Assembly (NCBI GenBank): GCA_963930655.1
Contig: OZ005609.1
Span: 13,436,501 to 13,500,500, forward strand
Reading direction: 5' to 3'
DNA: 64,000 bases
Source of the DNA: Myrica gale
Taxonomy: Eukaryota > Streptophyta > Magnoliopsida > Fagales > Myricaceae
The first letter of the stretch is position 1, and each line of letters begins with the position of its first letter. The notes beneath the pieces are model-generated. The model saw only the letters and a program-made list of their open reading frames with translations, made no database searches and had not been told where the DNA came from. The translations under genes were made by a program, and so were the position numbers. Below are positions 22,801-34,600 of this stretch, piece by piece.

Positions 22801-25003
22801 CTCCGGTGCACTCCCCTGGACCATCTGAGTAAAAGAAGTTCCCTGCCTTAACTCCGAACCACCAGAACCCAGCCTCCTACGATGAAGATCTCTCAGAACT
22901 GAGATGAGTTCTTCACACACCATGGCAAACGACTTCCACCACCCTCGCATGCTTTCCTCAGGAATTATCACGGCCCCGCGTCGACGTCGATCGCCAAACT
23001 CGGTAAGAACCACGAAGTTGCCATTCGTATTAGAGCAGTGCTGAGCCAAGAATGCGCGCGAGGCCTCATTAAAAGGCTCTTAAAACTCTCGTACCTCCTT
23101 TGAATCTGCTAATCGACCAAACAGATTAGCCAACCAGACCACCCCGTATCTACCAAAGCGAATCAAGCTCTGAGACTTCCTGCTCCGTTCCGAGAGAGTA
23201 ACGGTGCCAGACGAACTAACTGAAAACTGAAGAGACGTAGCTTCGATCGCTAAGCTACACACAAATACCATGGAACTCAGTCTATCAACTCTCGGGTCTG
23301 CCTCGTGCACACCACCTAGGCTTATTTGTGCCAGGATTTGCTGTTTTGAAAGATTTAGAAGAATTTACATGGACAGCTTACCAGCATAAGGGATTAGCAT
23401 ATTAGTATCTTGGACTAGTGCACCAATCCTCAGTTGCATCTTAATGCATCGTGATTGTGCTATACCTACTGCCCAAATGAATCTCTCAGGATCTCGGGCA
23501 AGGCCTTTTATTTTAAGGGGCACACCTGAGTGCAGAAGCATTAAGTTAGGCATGGTAAAAGTCTAATTATGCTTTGTGAATGTCATTAATTATATTATCC
23601 CAAAAATGGTTTATTTTCTTTGAAGCTAATTGCAGTTGTCAAAATTCCTCTAGTTTGTGGGAACTAGAGAGGCATGGCCTTCTAATTTGGATCCAATCAG
23701 CCTCTCTTTTTTTGTATTGGGCTCCACCTACCTGGTTTCCATCTTTATTTTTATGGATACATGGCTTAGATTGTTACTAAAACGGATTATTTCTGTTTGC
23801 TGATTGGATCAAGATCAGCATGCAACACATTGGTTTGCCTTAATGACTTCAGGTCTAATATTGTTGTGAATGAATTGATGTTGACAGTTTGGATATGTTT
23901 TAAAATTTTGATGCCAAGATCTCTTATCATTTGCTTTGCTTCATTTGATCTTATTCGATGCTTGTTTTAGTGGTTTATTTCATTGATATCCTGTATTTTC
24001 CGTTTGTACATACAGGTAATAGATAAGGTTCAGGAAGAAACCAAGAGTCGCTCAGGTACACTCGGCTTTTTAATCACTGAATATTAGGTTATTTAGTCTG
24101 AAAGTAGCATCTTGCTCTCTGAATCCATCAAATTGTGTTGTAAGCTGCAACTGGATGCATTACTTTGTTTAATATAAATGTCACTGTTGTAATGGGTGGT
24201 TCTTGTATAGATTGGCGAAACTACAGTGAAATTTTCTTTGAACTAACATGATTTAGTTCTAGCCAAGCATGCATTTTTTAAGCCACATTTATGCTTTTTT
24301 CCCCTCCGATGGTGTAACATTATGTTTTGAACATTCAGAAATGTGAAAATTAAATTTAAATTCAGGTTCTTATTTGATCAACCATGTTTTTCAGATAGGA
24401 GACCACCTGGGGTAGGACGTGGAAGAGGACGGGGTAGGGAGGATGGTCCCGGTGGACGCCAACCAAAAGGAATTGGCCGGGGTTTGGATGATGGAGGTTC
24501 TAAGGGTCTAGGTGGCCGAGGCAGAGGTGGATCTGGTGGAAAGGCTGGTGGAAGCAGAGGTGAACTTACCTAAACCAGTTCTTTCTTTCGTAAACCAGTA
24601 ATTTTGCCTAGTGGTTTTTGTATTTGTTGCATGGAAGAGTATTTTTGCATATTATGCATCCTGTCCTGTAAGTTAGCAAAAACAACTTGTAGATTATATG
24701 CTTTTCTAGTTACCTATTACAAACTGCTGATAGACAATAAAAATGTAAATCAAAAGCAAAAGCAACTTAGTTATCGATGTCCTCACTCTCTCTAATGTCA
24801 ACCTAGCTTTTGAGAACTATCATATGATTACCTTATTTTTCTTATCATTGTGTATGCGGTTCAATGCTGGTGGCCAATGAGGCCCCTCGGAGGATTTATC
24901 AGAAGGAAAAATAAGCATGTCTATTCTGCTTAATACTGGTGAATGTAAATAGTGTATCTGGTTATATCTTTTCATGGCAGGTGCAGGCCGTGGCCGTGGC
25001 TGA
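19846..25003 (+). CDS. LSM4: U6 snRNA-associated Sm-like protein LSm4
   Basis: LSm4 is a subunit of the LSm2-8 ring (binds the U6 snRNA 3' end; splicing, nucleus) and the LSm1-7 ring (mRNA decapping, cytoplasm). Exons: 19846-19848 (the ATG alone, before GTACGT), 20220-20261, 20382-20480, 20616-20693, 24016-24055, 24395-24559, 24981-25003, giving 149 residues. The N-terminal half is the Sm fold: [19 protein letters not shown], Sm1 with NGHL-type and CDTWMNIHL, and Sm2 [14 protein letters not shown]. The tail is the usual Arg-Gly-rich region ending GAGRGRG. The phase fits at every junction. Intron 4 is 3.3 kb and carries a LINE remnant and a stray SET-domain exon, entered separately. The 3' UTR probably runs to about 25440. 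Confidence 0.95.
20874..22062 (-). mobile_element. LINE 3' part (post-RT and zf-RVT regions)
   Basis: The minus strand reads as the C-terminal part of a plant L1-type reverse transcriptase protein. A '[13 protein letters not shown]' block near 22040 marks the region after the RT fingers, followed by KWLWRF (22000-21930) and the zinc-binding RVT region with [16 protein letters not shown] (about 21310-21270). The 3' end is clear: GGTTACTTATC followed by a poly(A) (plus-strand T-run at about 20875-20881). Reading frames are interrupted, and about 100 residues seem missing between 'KSTLS' and 'FNRALL'. It lies inside LSM4 intron 4. Confidence 0.8.
22065..22528 (+). mobile_element. LINE endonuclease-linker segment in opposite orientation
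   Basis: The plus strand encodes an uninterrupted stretch typical of plant LINE ORF2 between the endonuclease and the RT. It shows the SDHFPILLE motif (the conserved endonuclease SDH) and an FRFENMWL block, followed by a coiled-coil-like linker ending MAETCWRQK. Its orientation is opposite to the LINE pieces on both sides. The junctions are abrupt at about 22063 and 22528. Confidence 0.75.
22530..23325 (-). mobile_element. LINE ORF1-like segment
   Basis: The minus strand encodes a protein fragment of the type found ahead of the endonuclease in some plant LINEs. It runs '[18 protein letters not shown]...' then '[30 protein letters not shown]'. It is broken by a stop between the two open stretches (23310-23080 and 23049 downward). 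My match rests on general memory of such proteins, so the family assignment is moderate. Confidence 0.55.
23382..23525 (-). pseudogene. Stray SET-domain methyltransferase exon
   Basis: One minus-strand exon lies here, with an acceptor (CACTCAG) at its 5' end and a GTAAGC donor at its 3' end. It encodes [18 protein letters not shown], then [16 protein letters not shown]. This matches the SET-domain family of plant chloroplast-type lysine methyltransferases related to Rubisco LSMT (the At5g14260-like group, from memory). Only this exon is present. Flanking intron-like sequence remains, so it looks like a genomic rather than a processed copy. It sits in LSM4 intron 4, antisense to LSM4, next to the LINE. 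Confidence 0.6.
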
Positions 25004-25592
25004 TTCATGTAATGGTATGAAGCAACTTCCATGGGTGGCTTGAAGGCATTGATGTCCAACTTCGTATGTGCTGTCTGGGCGGGTAGGTTTTTTGTTGACG
25101 TCCAGGTGCTTAGTTGCTCCAATGCATCCTTCTTAGGGTTTCTTGTCTCGGAATGGTTGATTTTCAGTACTTGTTCAGGTGTAGTATCTCAGTGAGAAGC
25201 TTGTACTGTGATTTTCCTTTCTTCTTGCTGAGAAGCGCAATTATTTAAACGTACTAACGAAAAAAGAAAAAAAGGCTCAATGACTGGGTCGTTTCAATTA
25301 GCCGTGTTTTCCGTGTTCTAAGGGTTAAATTCAATAGGGATGAAAACATAAGTATTATCATGGACTTATTTTCTTCGCCACGTACTTGTGTGCTGATTGT
25401 GCCATCTGATCGTTTTGCATGTTCTGTATATACGTCGTATCTTTTCTAGTTGTCTCAATTACAGGATTTTAGCCCTGGCATTTTTCGTAGGTTGCAGATT
25501 CTTCAACAATTACTTTCTATGCCGCTCTGACCAATTTAATATGCTTCTGTCCTCTTTTGTTTAACACGTACCATTTAATCTAGAGATACGAA

Positions 25593-25778
25593 GGCTATGT
25601 TTGGCTATTTCTTAAAAAAATTCAAAAAATTTTCACAATTACTTCTCATCGATTCCAATACATTTTTATAAATTTTAACCTACTTTTTAACCAATTTTTT
25701 ACCAATCTTAACAGAATCTACAATTTCCAATAAAAACAAATACAAAAAAAAAAATTCAAAATCAAACCAAACATAGCC
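25593..25778. mobile_element. Small TIR element (MITE-like), 186 bp
   Basis: Perfect 12-bp terminal inverted repeats GGCTATGTTTGG / CCAAACATAGCC bracket AT-rich, non-coding DNA. The flanking bases give no clear target duplication, so the superfamily is unassigned. It lies about 590 bp after the LSM4 stop, between LSM4 and GTS1. Confidence 0.75.
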
Positions 25779-26115
25779 AGTGTAACCTCGTGTCTAGCGA
25801 ACCGGTAACATTACCTGTTTTTAATGGAACATGCCCATTAGCAGTGCATAAATGAAGTCATGAGTTGTAACAACCGAGCCTTCAATTAACGCAGGGTTTC
25901 CCCGTCTTCCCTTTACGAAAGCATTAGGAAATCCGGTGTTTCTTCGCTCTTAAATCAATTGGTTGATAAGAAATTATAAATGGCACAATACGTTGACCCC
26001 AGATAGAAGTTGGGGAAAAAAAGATTGGTTGAATCTGATCAAAATAAGACGAAAGAAAAAAAAAGAAGGGAAAAACCGAATCATACACGAGTAGAGTCCA
26101 TTGATCAATGGCTTG

Positions 26116-29100
26116 CTAGTAGGGATGATGCCTACTTTTCTTGCGAGTACTCGGTGCTCTCACTATCAGTGTGCTTGAAATCCATGACCGATTTATCTTG
26201 GAATCATCAGACAACCAGCAACATAAGCGGCCATCTTCACCGCCTGTCCACCCAAAAATGCCTTGGTTTTGGGCCAGCCCACCATGCATGCCGGACATAG
26301 GCATCACACTCCGGACAACACCCTTATGGCCACCCCCAAGAACTGCTTCTGGAGATCCTATTGCTCCCACTCCAGTATCATTAACTGGAAAGTAGGCTAG
26401 AGTGCCGGCGTTATTGCCACCAATCACCCATAATCGCTCAGCTTCTTCTGAGTAGTGACAATCAACGAAGTAATCCACCTGTCAAAACAGAAAGGAGGTA
26501 GCCTCAGTGAAGGACAATCTGGAAGTGAACTAGCTTGTTCTTTGAACAATAAACTCCAATCAAGAAACAAATGCCAAATATAATTTTGATGAGCCTAAAT
26601 GGATAATGTGTCATCCCCAACTGTTAAAGAGTGTAAAAAATTGTCGTGCCAATTAGCATCTAATGAAAGAGACTAATAGTCTAATATTTCCTGGCTATAA
26701 GGAACCGTGCACCAGAGTGGTGGCCAAAAGAAGTTCTAAAATAAGTTTCCAATTGAAATACGTTGAAACATTATTTCAGTAATCACTCTGTCTAAGCTTA
26801 AACTCGGCTAGAAGTGAATGCACAGTTGATAAGCAACAGATCCAACTTTTGGTTTGATAAACTGCATAATTGTAGTTGTGACACTCAGACGGCTTGTCCG
26901 GGTTATATTTCCCTTTATTACTATGGAATCACAACTATATCTTGGGTTTGCTTCTGTTTTCCAAGAGCAGCATCGCTGCTACAACACTATCTGTGTGCTG
27001 AGACGAGGAGTTCTCTAAATTCCTGTCTCAAAAAGTTTTAGACAACCCAAAGATAAACTCTAGTCCTAACATTCAGGGGGCTCAATCTCTGGCATTTTTG
27101 TGACTATGGTATGCGATGCATCCAATATATTTCAGAAATCAAATAAAGACAAAATATTGTGTGTAACTTGAAGCAAAATGCTTCTACAAGTAGATGAGCA
27201 GAATCTATTAACACAAAAGGCTTACATGATCTAATCTCCAGCTATCAGAAGCTAATGAACGAGCATCTTGAAAGCTTGTTTCACAATTTGCACCTTTCCA
27301 GTCCCAAACACTACGAAGGGAAGCAATTCAAGTAAGCCAGCAGTATTAAACATATATTGTGGCAGCCGTCCACTGTTAAATATGAGTACCAAGTACAAAT
27401 AAAAATATGTAAGAGGAGAGATGGTGCAGAGGTGGGACAAGAATCTGATTCATAACACATTGAAACTTCAGATCCGACGTATATAAAGGAACATGGGTCT
27501 TTGAGTCTGTCTGGAGCATGAGGCTGTGTTCTAGTTTGGTACAGCAGAGAGGGAGAGGGACCGTTTTCCACATTTCATCTAAGAATAGACAACCAATTAA
27601 GTACTCGATACCAGCTAGGGTGAAAAAATAATACCTTAAGGTCTCAATATGGGTCAAGCACCAGAGCTTTTGATACCTCTCTCCAATAAACCCCACTTTC
27701 CCAATTGAAGTTCCTACATTAATTACCTACATAATTGTAATTGCAAATCTGATCAGTTTTGGAAACACAATCTATATAATAGCTCCAAGAAAAAAAAAAC
27801 TTTAGATAGAAAGTTTTGCCACAACCCAGAGTTAAATAAAGACAATTGCTCATCTTTTGTTTGTCAAATTAGAAAACAGAGTATGTCGTGCAGTGAAGTG
27901 ATTATTTTGACAAAAAAACACAAAAAGGAATCTGTGTATTAAGAGCAGACAAGTTTTGATTTTTTTTTTTCTGAATGACAAGTTTTGATTAAATGTACAC
28001 AGACCACGACGAATTGAAACTATGGAGGCAAACTATGTCCCTTACACAGTAAGGGAATCTTTTAGTGGTCTAGTAACATTCTGATGGATCCTAATAAAAG
28101 AGAAGACTATCTTTCAAATACTGGTAGTGATGCATTGTTTGCAGTTAGGACCTCTCCATAGTAAAATTTGACAAGATTTACTACTTAAATGGAAAGCTCA
28201 GCAATCTAACCGCCAAAAGTAATGCACCATCATAGCACAAACGGGATGTTTGTGCAAAAGAAAAACGTCTTCTGGTCTTGATGACATAAAAGAACATTGA
28301 GGATTAGGATAACAAATATTGAGAAAGAATCCAGAAACTTCTTACCAAACCACTTTAAAAAACACACTTTTCCACAGTAAAGATATCCACAGAACATAAT
28401 ACAAAGTAGAACTACAAAGCATACAATCACACCGACTCTTACAGTAAAATATATCCACATCTGAAAGGAGCTATATAAGATCTCTATTCACGGGTTTATC
28501 AAACAAGATTATAACCTTGTGTAGATTCTGAAAGCAAGAAACTATCACAGAAAGTACATGCTCAAAATCACTGCTGCTGAACTTCCCAGATTACCTAAAA
28601 CCCACTTCCATTTTCAGCAATTGTTGCTTAAATGGACAATTTTCTCTGATCAACCTCCTTTTCCATAGTTTAAGAAACAACTAAACAGGATATTCATCAG
28701 TCCAGGTTAATTGTCTGAAGACAACTTCAACAGTGTACTAAATACGACTGCAAATTAAAGCTTTGCACTTACTGACTCCAGATGATCTTCGTCATTGATA
28801 TCTCCATCAGTATCAAATATACAAATCAACCCGTCTACTGATGCAGAAACAAGTTTGGTTCGATAGTCAGGTACAAAGTGAACCTACCAACAATCAGGAG
28901 CTATAAAGACTGAGAACAAACATTTGTTTCAAAATAGGTCGGTATAAATCAAGGAATAAATCTCCTAATCACTCAGATAATTAAAGCACACCAGACAATC
29001 CTAAATGAAATTTTTTGAGGCAGTCAGTTGAAAAACATGTCGTGACAGCCACAACTTATCAACAAAGTATCACAAAATAAAGATAAGTCAAGGTGGCCCA

Positions 29101-30547
29101 AAATAGAGTACCATAGCTTTCCATATAGACTAATGAAATGCAAGCATCTAGTTTTATTAAAATGTTCCCCGCCCCAAACCAACTGGTACTCCCACCCTAG
29201 TTGTAGTTTTCCATTTCTAACTACATTTCAAGTACTCAGACAAGGACAAAATAAGTTATGTCACTATCTGCCTACTCATAAACTAGCAATTAAGTGAACA
29301 TGATTTTACCTAGATATAAAGACGCATTTCACAAGCATAAGCATCACAAAAAATACCTGTGTAACGTCATCTACATGAGATTCCTCCAAACAAGCAATTT
29401 GCCTTTTGTTCCTCCAATCCCAGAAGAGTATCTAAGTGTATTAGTTATCATGAAAGAGAAGCTCATTGTGAGCAAATAAACTAGTAAATGGTTACCTATT
29501 ACTCATTTGAGTGTCTAGGAAAGGAATGGAAAGCAGACATCAAACCTAAGTATCCTCAGGAAAACATATACCCCGAAATATACACCCCATATATGCACAG
29601 GGAAAAAAAAATCCTATCACATTTTACATAAAAGAACTAACCTTTCATCATTAATATCTTAATCTCCTACTATAGAGGCCACACCTGAGATTTACATCCT
29701 GCAGCAAAAAGATTATCCGTTGATCCTCCAAGCGAGAAGCTGAAGACCTCTTGCAAATTGCCAGCAGTTATGCACGAAACCTGCAGTACCAATAATCGAC
29801 CAAAAGAAACAAAAATCAGAACCCCTCGTCCTCCAACAAAAAAACTAAAATTGGTGAATTGTAGATAACCATGTACATTAGAGAGACTAACAGAACAACC
29901 TCCTGGAATGACCTCGTGTCCCAAGCTCTAATGGTTCCATCAGAAGAGCAGGAGTGCAATACATGTGGAGTTGACGGACCTGAGAACGAGATATGATTTA
30001 TAGTTGCAGAATGACCCCTACACTCTCCGTAGTACTGACCAGTCACTGGTGAGTACAGCTTCACTGCATTTGTTGACAATGAAACTGCCATTGCTGTACA
30101 ATCCTCCCTTCCATTCAACACGCACACAGGAAATTAACCCCAAAAACAAAAAACAACATAAAACTCAGCTAATAATTACTAGTTTGATTCCCGAGAGTGT
30201 AGGACAAGCAAGAAATGAAACAAGGAGAAATCCCACAAACGCATTTGGATTCTTTGACTATCCAACATCCGGAGTGGTTTACAAGGCTCAAAAACCAATT
30301 TTGCTCTCTCTTGTCCTGAATTTTCACCGGGCAGGTAGCCCCGAGGCCAGGGGACGAAAAGGAAACTCATATGACTAGTGAAGGAACCCAAAAAAAAAAA
30401 ATCTTACTTGGGGACGATTTGGAAAACGTAGTCGTCGCCAAAGTTGGTCTGAATAGAGTTTTTAAATCCGAACCGCTTATAAGAGCTTGGACTGGGATTG
30501 GAACTTGAAGGAGGCTGTTCTTCGACATCCATGTCCGCGGCCTCCAT
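26116..30547 (-). CDS. GTS1: WD40 protein, WDR89 / GIGANTUS1 homologue
   Basis: This WD-repeat scaffold matches Arabidopsis GTS1 (At2g47790) along its whole length. GTS1 is described as a growth regulator linked to ribosome biogenesis. Exons on the minus strand: 30547-30408, 30107-29900, 29780-29685, 29431-29357, 28883-28773, 27726-27635, 27310-27226, 26478-26116, giving 389 residues with every phase consistent. Recognisable blocks include GFKNSIQTNFGDDYVFQIVP near the N terminus, the WD repeat HSCSSDGTIRAWDTR, LFWDWRNKRQIACLEE, DYRTKLVSASVDGLICIFD and the C-terminal WTGGEDGRLCCWLSDD. It ends in a basic tail (RKKSRHHPY). A second Met (M6) is possible, but the first (30547) fits the family. 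The largest intron (28772-27727) holds no recognised element. Confidence 0.93.
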
Positions 30548-31330
30548 ATCTCTCTGTTTTTGCTGCAGAGGATTCGAACTCAGTTAAAGTCAAAGAAAGA
30601 CGTCCTTACCAGGGTTTCAGGGCTCCGGATCCCCTCATAACCCTCTCTTTTTCCTCATTTTGTTTTTTTTTTTGTTTTTCCTTAAAACCCTTATATTAAT
30701 TTCGCTAGATAAAGAGCTTATTTCTTTTGCGATGAAAAACCTTTACTCGCATTCGTTGGTGCTCAATCCGAGCTCAGGTTTGCTATGAGCTAAGTTGCAC
30801 TTCCAAAGGAAACCCAACAACAACAACAAAAGATTTGCACCTATCCCTTATCCAAATTTTGCTCCTTATTTCACCTTAAATTCAATATGTAGTTTTCAGC
30901 ACTTTTAGATGACAAATTACAGATGAGGCCTGCGCAGATAAAATCGACTCTTGATTCCAATACAAAACCGCGAACCGTCTAGGTGGATTCTAGTTTTGTC
31001 GCATACAAACAATTTATGGCCATTGTCTTTCTCTTCACAAACGAATTCTAGCACAACTTATCCATTAAACACACGTTATGTAAACCTTTGGTACATTCTT
31101 AATTCTCCGCCGCGTGTAGCTCTCAGCATACTACCACCTCAAATCAGATTAATAGACATACTAGCGTTTGCAAAGACGACCTGAGAGGTTACCGTACGTG
31201 ACCACGGATTTGGTACAAGTAGCTTCAGAATAATGAAATAGAGTCAAGAACTCGATTGGATGAGCTTACACCCCATTTTCAACCTTTTTTCTTTTGACAA
31301 TGTATTTGATTTTAAGAAAAAGAAAACGAA
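30548..31330. other. Intergenic: GTS1 promoter side and p23 3' flank
   Basis: There is no gene in this stretch. Both neighbours are on the minus strand, so it should hold the GTS1 promoter (near 30550-30700) and, further right, the p23 3' UTR. I see no distinctive motif. Confidence 0.5.
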
Positions 31331-31626
31331 GTCAGAGGACAGAAAGCACCTGCAATGGTAAACACAAACCCAAAATAACTTTTCCATTCCAGCAATTGAC
31401 AACTATTGCCAATTCCTGAAACCACTCGGATTGTCGTCGATACAGCATAGATAAAAACAATATTCGCCTGTCTATGAGACTGAAACTAGTGTTGCCAACA
31501 CAAAATATTGTGCAAATTCTGGTCATCAGCGGTTAGGGAAAAACTGACACATTCATAGTCTTATAGACTGACAACTTCAACCCCCAAGCTCGGAGCCAAA
31601 GTTGAGAAGTTCCGAACGACCACAAC

Positions 31627-34600
31627 CTATGTGATTGGAGCAGCTTCTTTTTTCTCTTCTGAAGCACCACCCTCAACTTTAGCAGCAACTTGTTGATCTG
31701 CCTTCTCACTTCCTTCCAACTTGCCATCACCAGGCTTTGAAACTTCTTGGTCTAGCATAACAGGACAAAAAGAGATCATTTCGAATAAACAGGAGAGAGA
31801 AATCATAACGGCTCGAGGTTTTTTTTTCCTCCCCCCTCCTTTCTCTCTCTCTCTCAGTGCAGTAAACGATTCTTCTTAACTGGTGCAATTACCCCCAACG
31901 TAAAATAAAATGTAAGTTTACCACTGCACTGAAATTGGAGGTCTAATGTGGAAGAAAAAGGAAAGCTACCCTATGAGTCCATTTGGACATAAGTATACAT
32001 CTATTCTTCTTTCTTTCTTTTTTTTTTGGGGGGGGGGGGCTGGGAGAAAGAAGGGTAAGAAATTATAAATCCATTCAGCTTCAAAAAACAATAAAATAAA
32101 TGAACAAGAACCGTCTGCCATTCAGGAGTTATGTAATGACATATACACAGAATCTCAAACAGTTGAATGATGTGCGCAAGATCACAACTAATTGGTTTCT
32201 TGAAAAAAAAGGATTTACCAACAGTGAATTTCTGTTTTAATACAACTCAACCTGTACTTATCAAAAAAAAAAATACAACTCAACCTGCGACTTTTTTTGC
32301 ACCCAAAAATAACCTCCTTTCTTTACTCGAGTAATCTACATAACACGGTTTTACCAGTTTTATGTCTTGAAGTTATTATTAATCTCCCCAATAATTCATT
32401 TTGCCTAACCAAGCACTACACCAGATATCAACTGAAAATACTTGTACGAGTTTGTTACCTTCGTCATCACTGTCCTCAAAGTCATCACCCATGCCTCCCA
32501 ATCCTCCTCCCATCATGCCCTCCATCCCTCCCATGCCTCCCAATCCTCCTCCCATCATGCCTTCCATCCCTCCCATGCCTCCCATCCCTCCCATATCACC
32601 AAATTTCTGAAAAATATGAAAACAATTAAGTAAAAAAAAAAAACAATCAAAAGGGAAGGTTCAATAAGAAATTCCCATAAGCTTCCCTACCGAAAAATCC
32701 ATTCCTCCCAAATCCAAGTCATTAGGACCTAATCAGAATGACAAGTACAAGGCAATTAGTTCCCAACTAAAAGCATATGATCATATATCAACTTAAACAA
32801 CACAATTTGGAAAAGAAAAACAAAACAAGGCAAAACACAGTTTACATAACCGTACTATTGTCATCATCTTCATCCACCCATTTGTCCCAATCTACTTTGA
32901 CAAAATGTGGTGCCTTGCCATCTTCACGCAGAAGCCTCTTCCACCATCCCTTTTCTGCCTTCTCCAAGATGCAGAATATGCTTCTTACTCCTGTATTAAT
33001 TTTGCTTTCCTAAACCAGCGAGCGAAACGTTATTCATTAAAATTAAATCATTGGGAGAAATACCTAAATTATGATGTGCAAGCCAACTACCACACAAATA
33101 TACATCTTGCTACATCATTCTCAAATATTGACCCAAAATTGGAGATGCTAGAGACCATAGACATAACTATTCTTAATTGATCTGGGAAGAGATATTATTG
33201 AATGACCATAAACAAATGGAACATATACATTCAATTTTTCAATGCTTAATTTGGGTAACTAGAACCCGATTAACAGATTATTCACTCACAGGCTACATCA
33301 TTAATATAGGCCAAGCCAACATTGAATAAATTGTCAAGAAAGGAGTTGAATACGTGGTAGAGGGTAAAAATATTTTCCTACATAAGAAAGAAATCACATG
33401 TGTTGATGATTAACATAACATAACTGGATCCAAACCTATAAGCTTAAGCTTTTAGGTTAAGTGGTGGCCCTATATGCTATATTATGAGCCCACAAGAAGA
33501 TTCCCCCCAAGTGTTTCTCTCTCCAACAAATGGTATAAGAGCCAATGGTGTGATCCGATGAGGGCTTGTAAAATTGAGAAAAGACACTTCAGAGAGAAGG
33601 GAGCAAGGTGTGTGGTGTGAAGCACAAGGTGAACCTTAGGGAGGCTTGAGAGAAAAGGGTCTATCAGGTCATCCATTTGAAAGGGATCGATAGAGAAAGC
33701 AAGTTGTACAGTCACAAGGCACAAAGTGGATCTTAGAAGGGGGGTAGGAGTAGGCTTCTACTCAAAGGGAAGTGCGGTGTGTGGTATGACCCACAAGATG
33801 ATCTGAAAAAACAAGCCGTAAAAAGACTTCTGTTGAAGGGGGAGTGGATTAATATGGTTATAAACTCACAAGTGAGGAGAAGATTGTTGAACATACAAGT
33901 GTGAAAGTGTAAAAAGGTTGTTTCACATTTTAAAAAAGGAATAAATACAAAATTAGTCCTTGTGTTTTGATCGAAAATCAAATAAGTCCTTCAACTTTAA
34001 AACTCATCTAACCCCCAAGGGTTTGGTGTGGTGGTAAGGTTTCGGCTTGGGTTCTGACATGTCCCAAGTTCGAGCCCCAACACCCCCATTATCGCCCTTG
34101 ACTTACCTGCTCCCTGGGTTGTGGGGTCGGTCCAGGGGGCCGGGGTTTGTACTTCAGGGTTGGGCCAAAAGGGTCCGACTTTGGAAGATTTCCTCGTCAT
34201 AAAAAAAAACTTTAAAACCCATCAAACCAGCCCCTAAAGTTTAAAATTTATTAAGAATTTAGTCCTTTTGGGACTATTCAAATGTGAATGATTTTAAACT
34301 TCAAGGACTAATTTTATGTGTTTTAAAGTTTAAGGACTTATTTGATTTTCGCACAAACTACAGGAACCAAGATTGTATTTATCCCTTAAAAAAAAGTCAA
34401 AGTATGAGTAGTTAATATAACATAGTTGGGTCCAAACCTATACGCTTAAACTTTTAGGTTGAATAGTGTCTCTTGCTATATTATGAGCCCACTACAAGAC
34501 CTCCCTGAGTGTTTCTCTCCCCAACAAAAGGAAACACTTCTTTATCTTGGTTCTCTTTCTCAAGAAGTTCACAAGTATGTAAAAATAACTACCAAACAAC

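Larger units (their letters stand above)
33401..34526 (+). mobile_element. Small non-autonomous LTR element (TRIM-like) in p23 intron 2
   Basis: Two direct repeats of about 126 bp (33401-33528 and 34401-34526, about 80 % alike by eye) end in CCAACA. Right after the first comes TGGTATAAGAGCC (33531-33543), one base off the initiator-Met tRNA primer-binding site TGGTATCAGAGCC. Before the second is a purine-rich run (AAAAAAAAG). The interior has no gag or pol. The element is the size of TRIM/SMART elements once its nested insertions are subtracted. The terminal duplication is not clear. Confidence 0.65.

Noticed and set aside
21973..23049. 358-residue minus-strand open frame
   Set aside because: Only its first about 170 residues resemble LINE ORF1. 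The remainder is antisense to the inverted endonuclease segment, so it is a chimeric artefact.
34009..34080. A functional tRNA gene
   Set aside because: Box A and B are present, but there is no acceptor stem pairing or CCA-type 3' end. The unit continues into a SINE body with poly(A) and target duplication.
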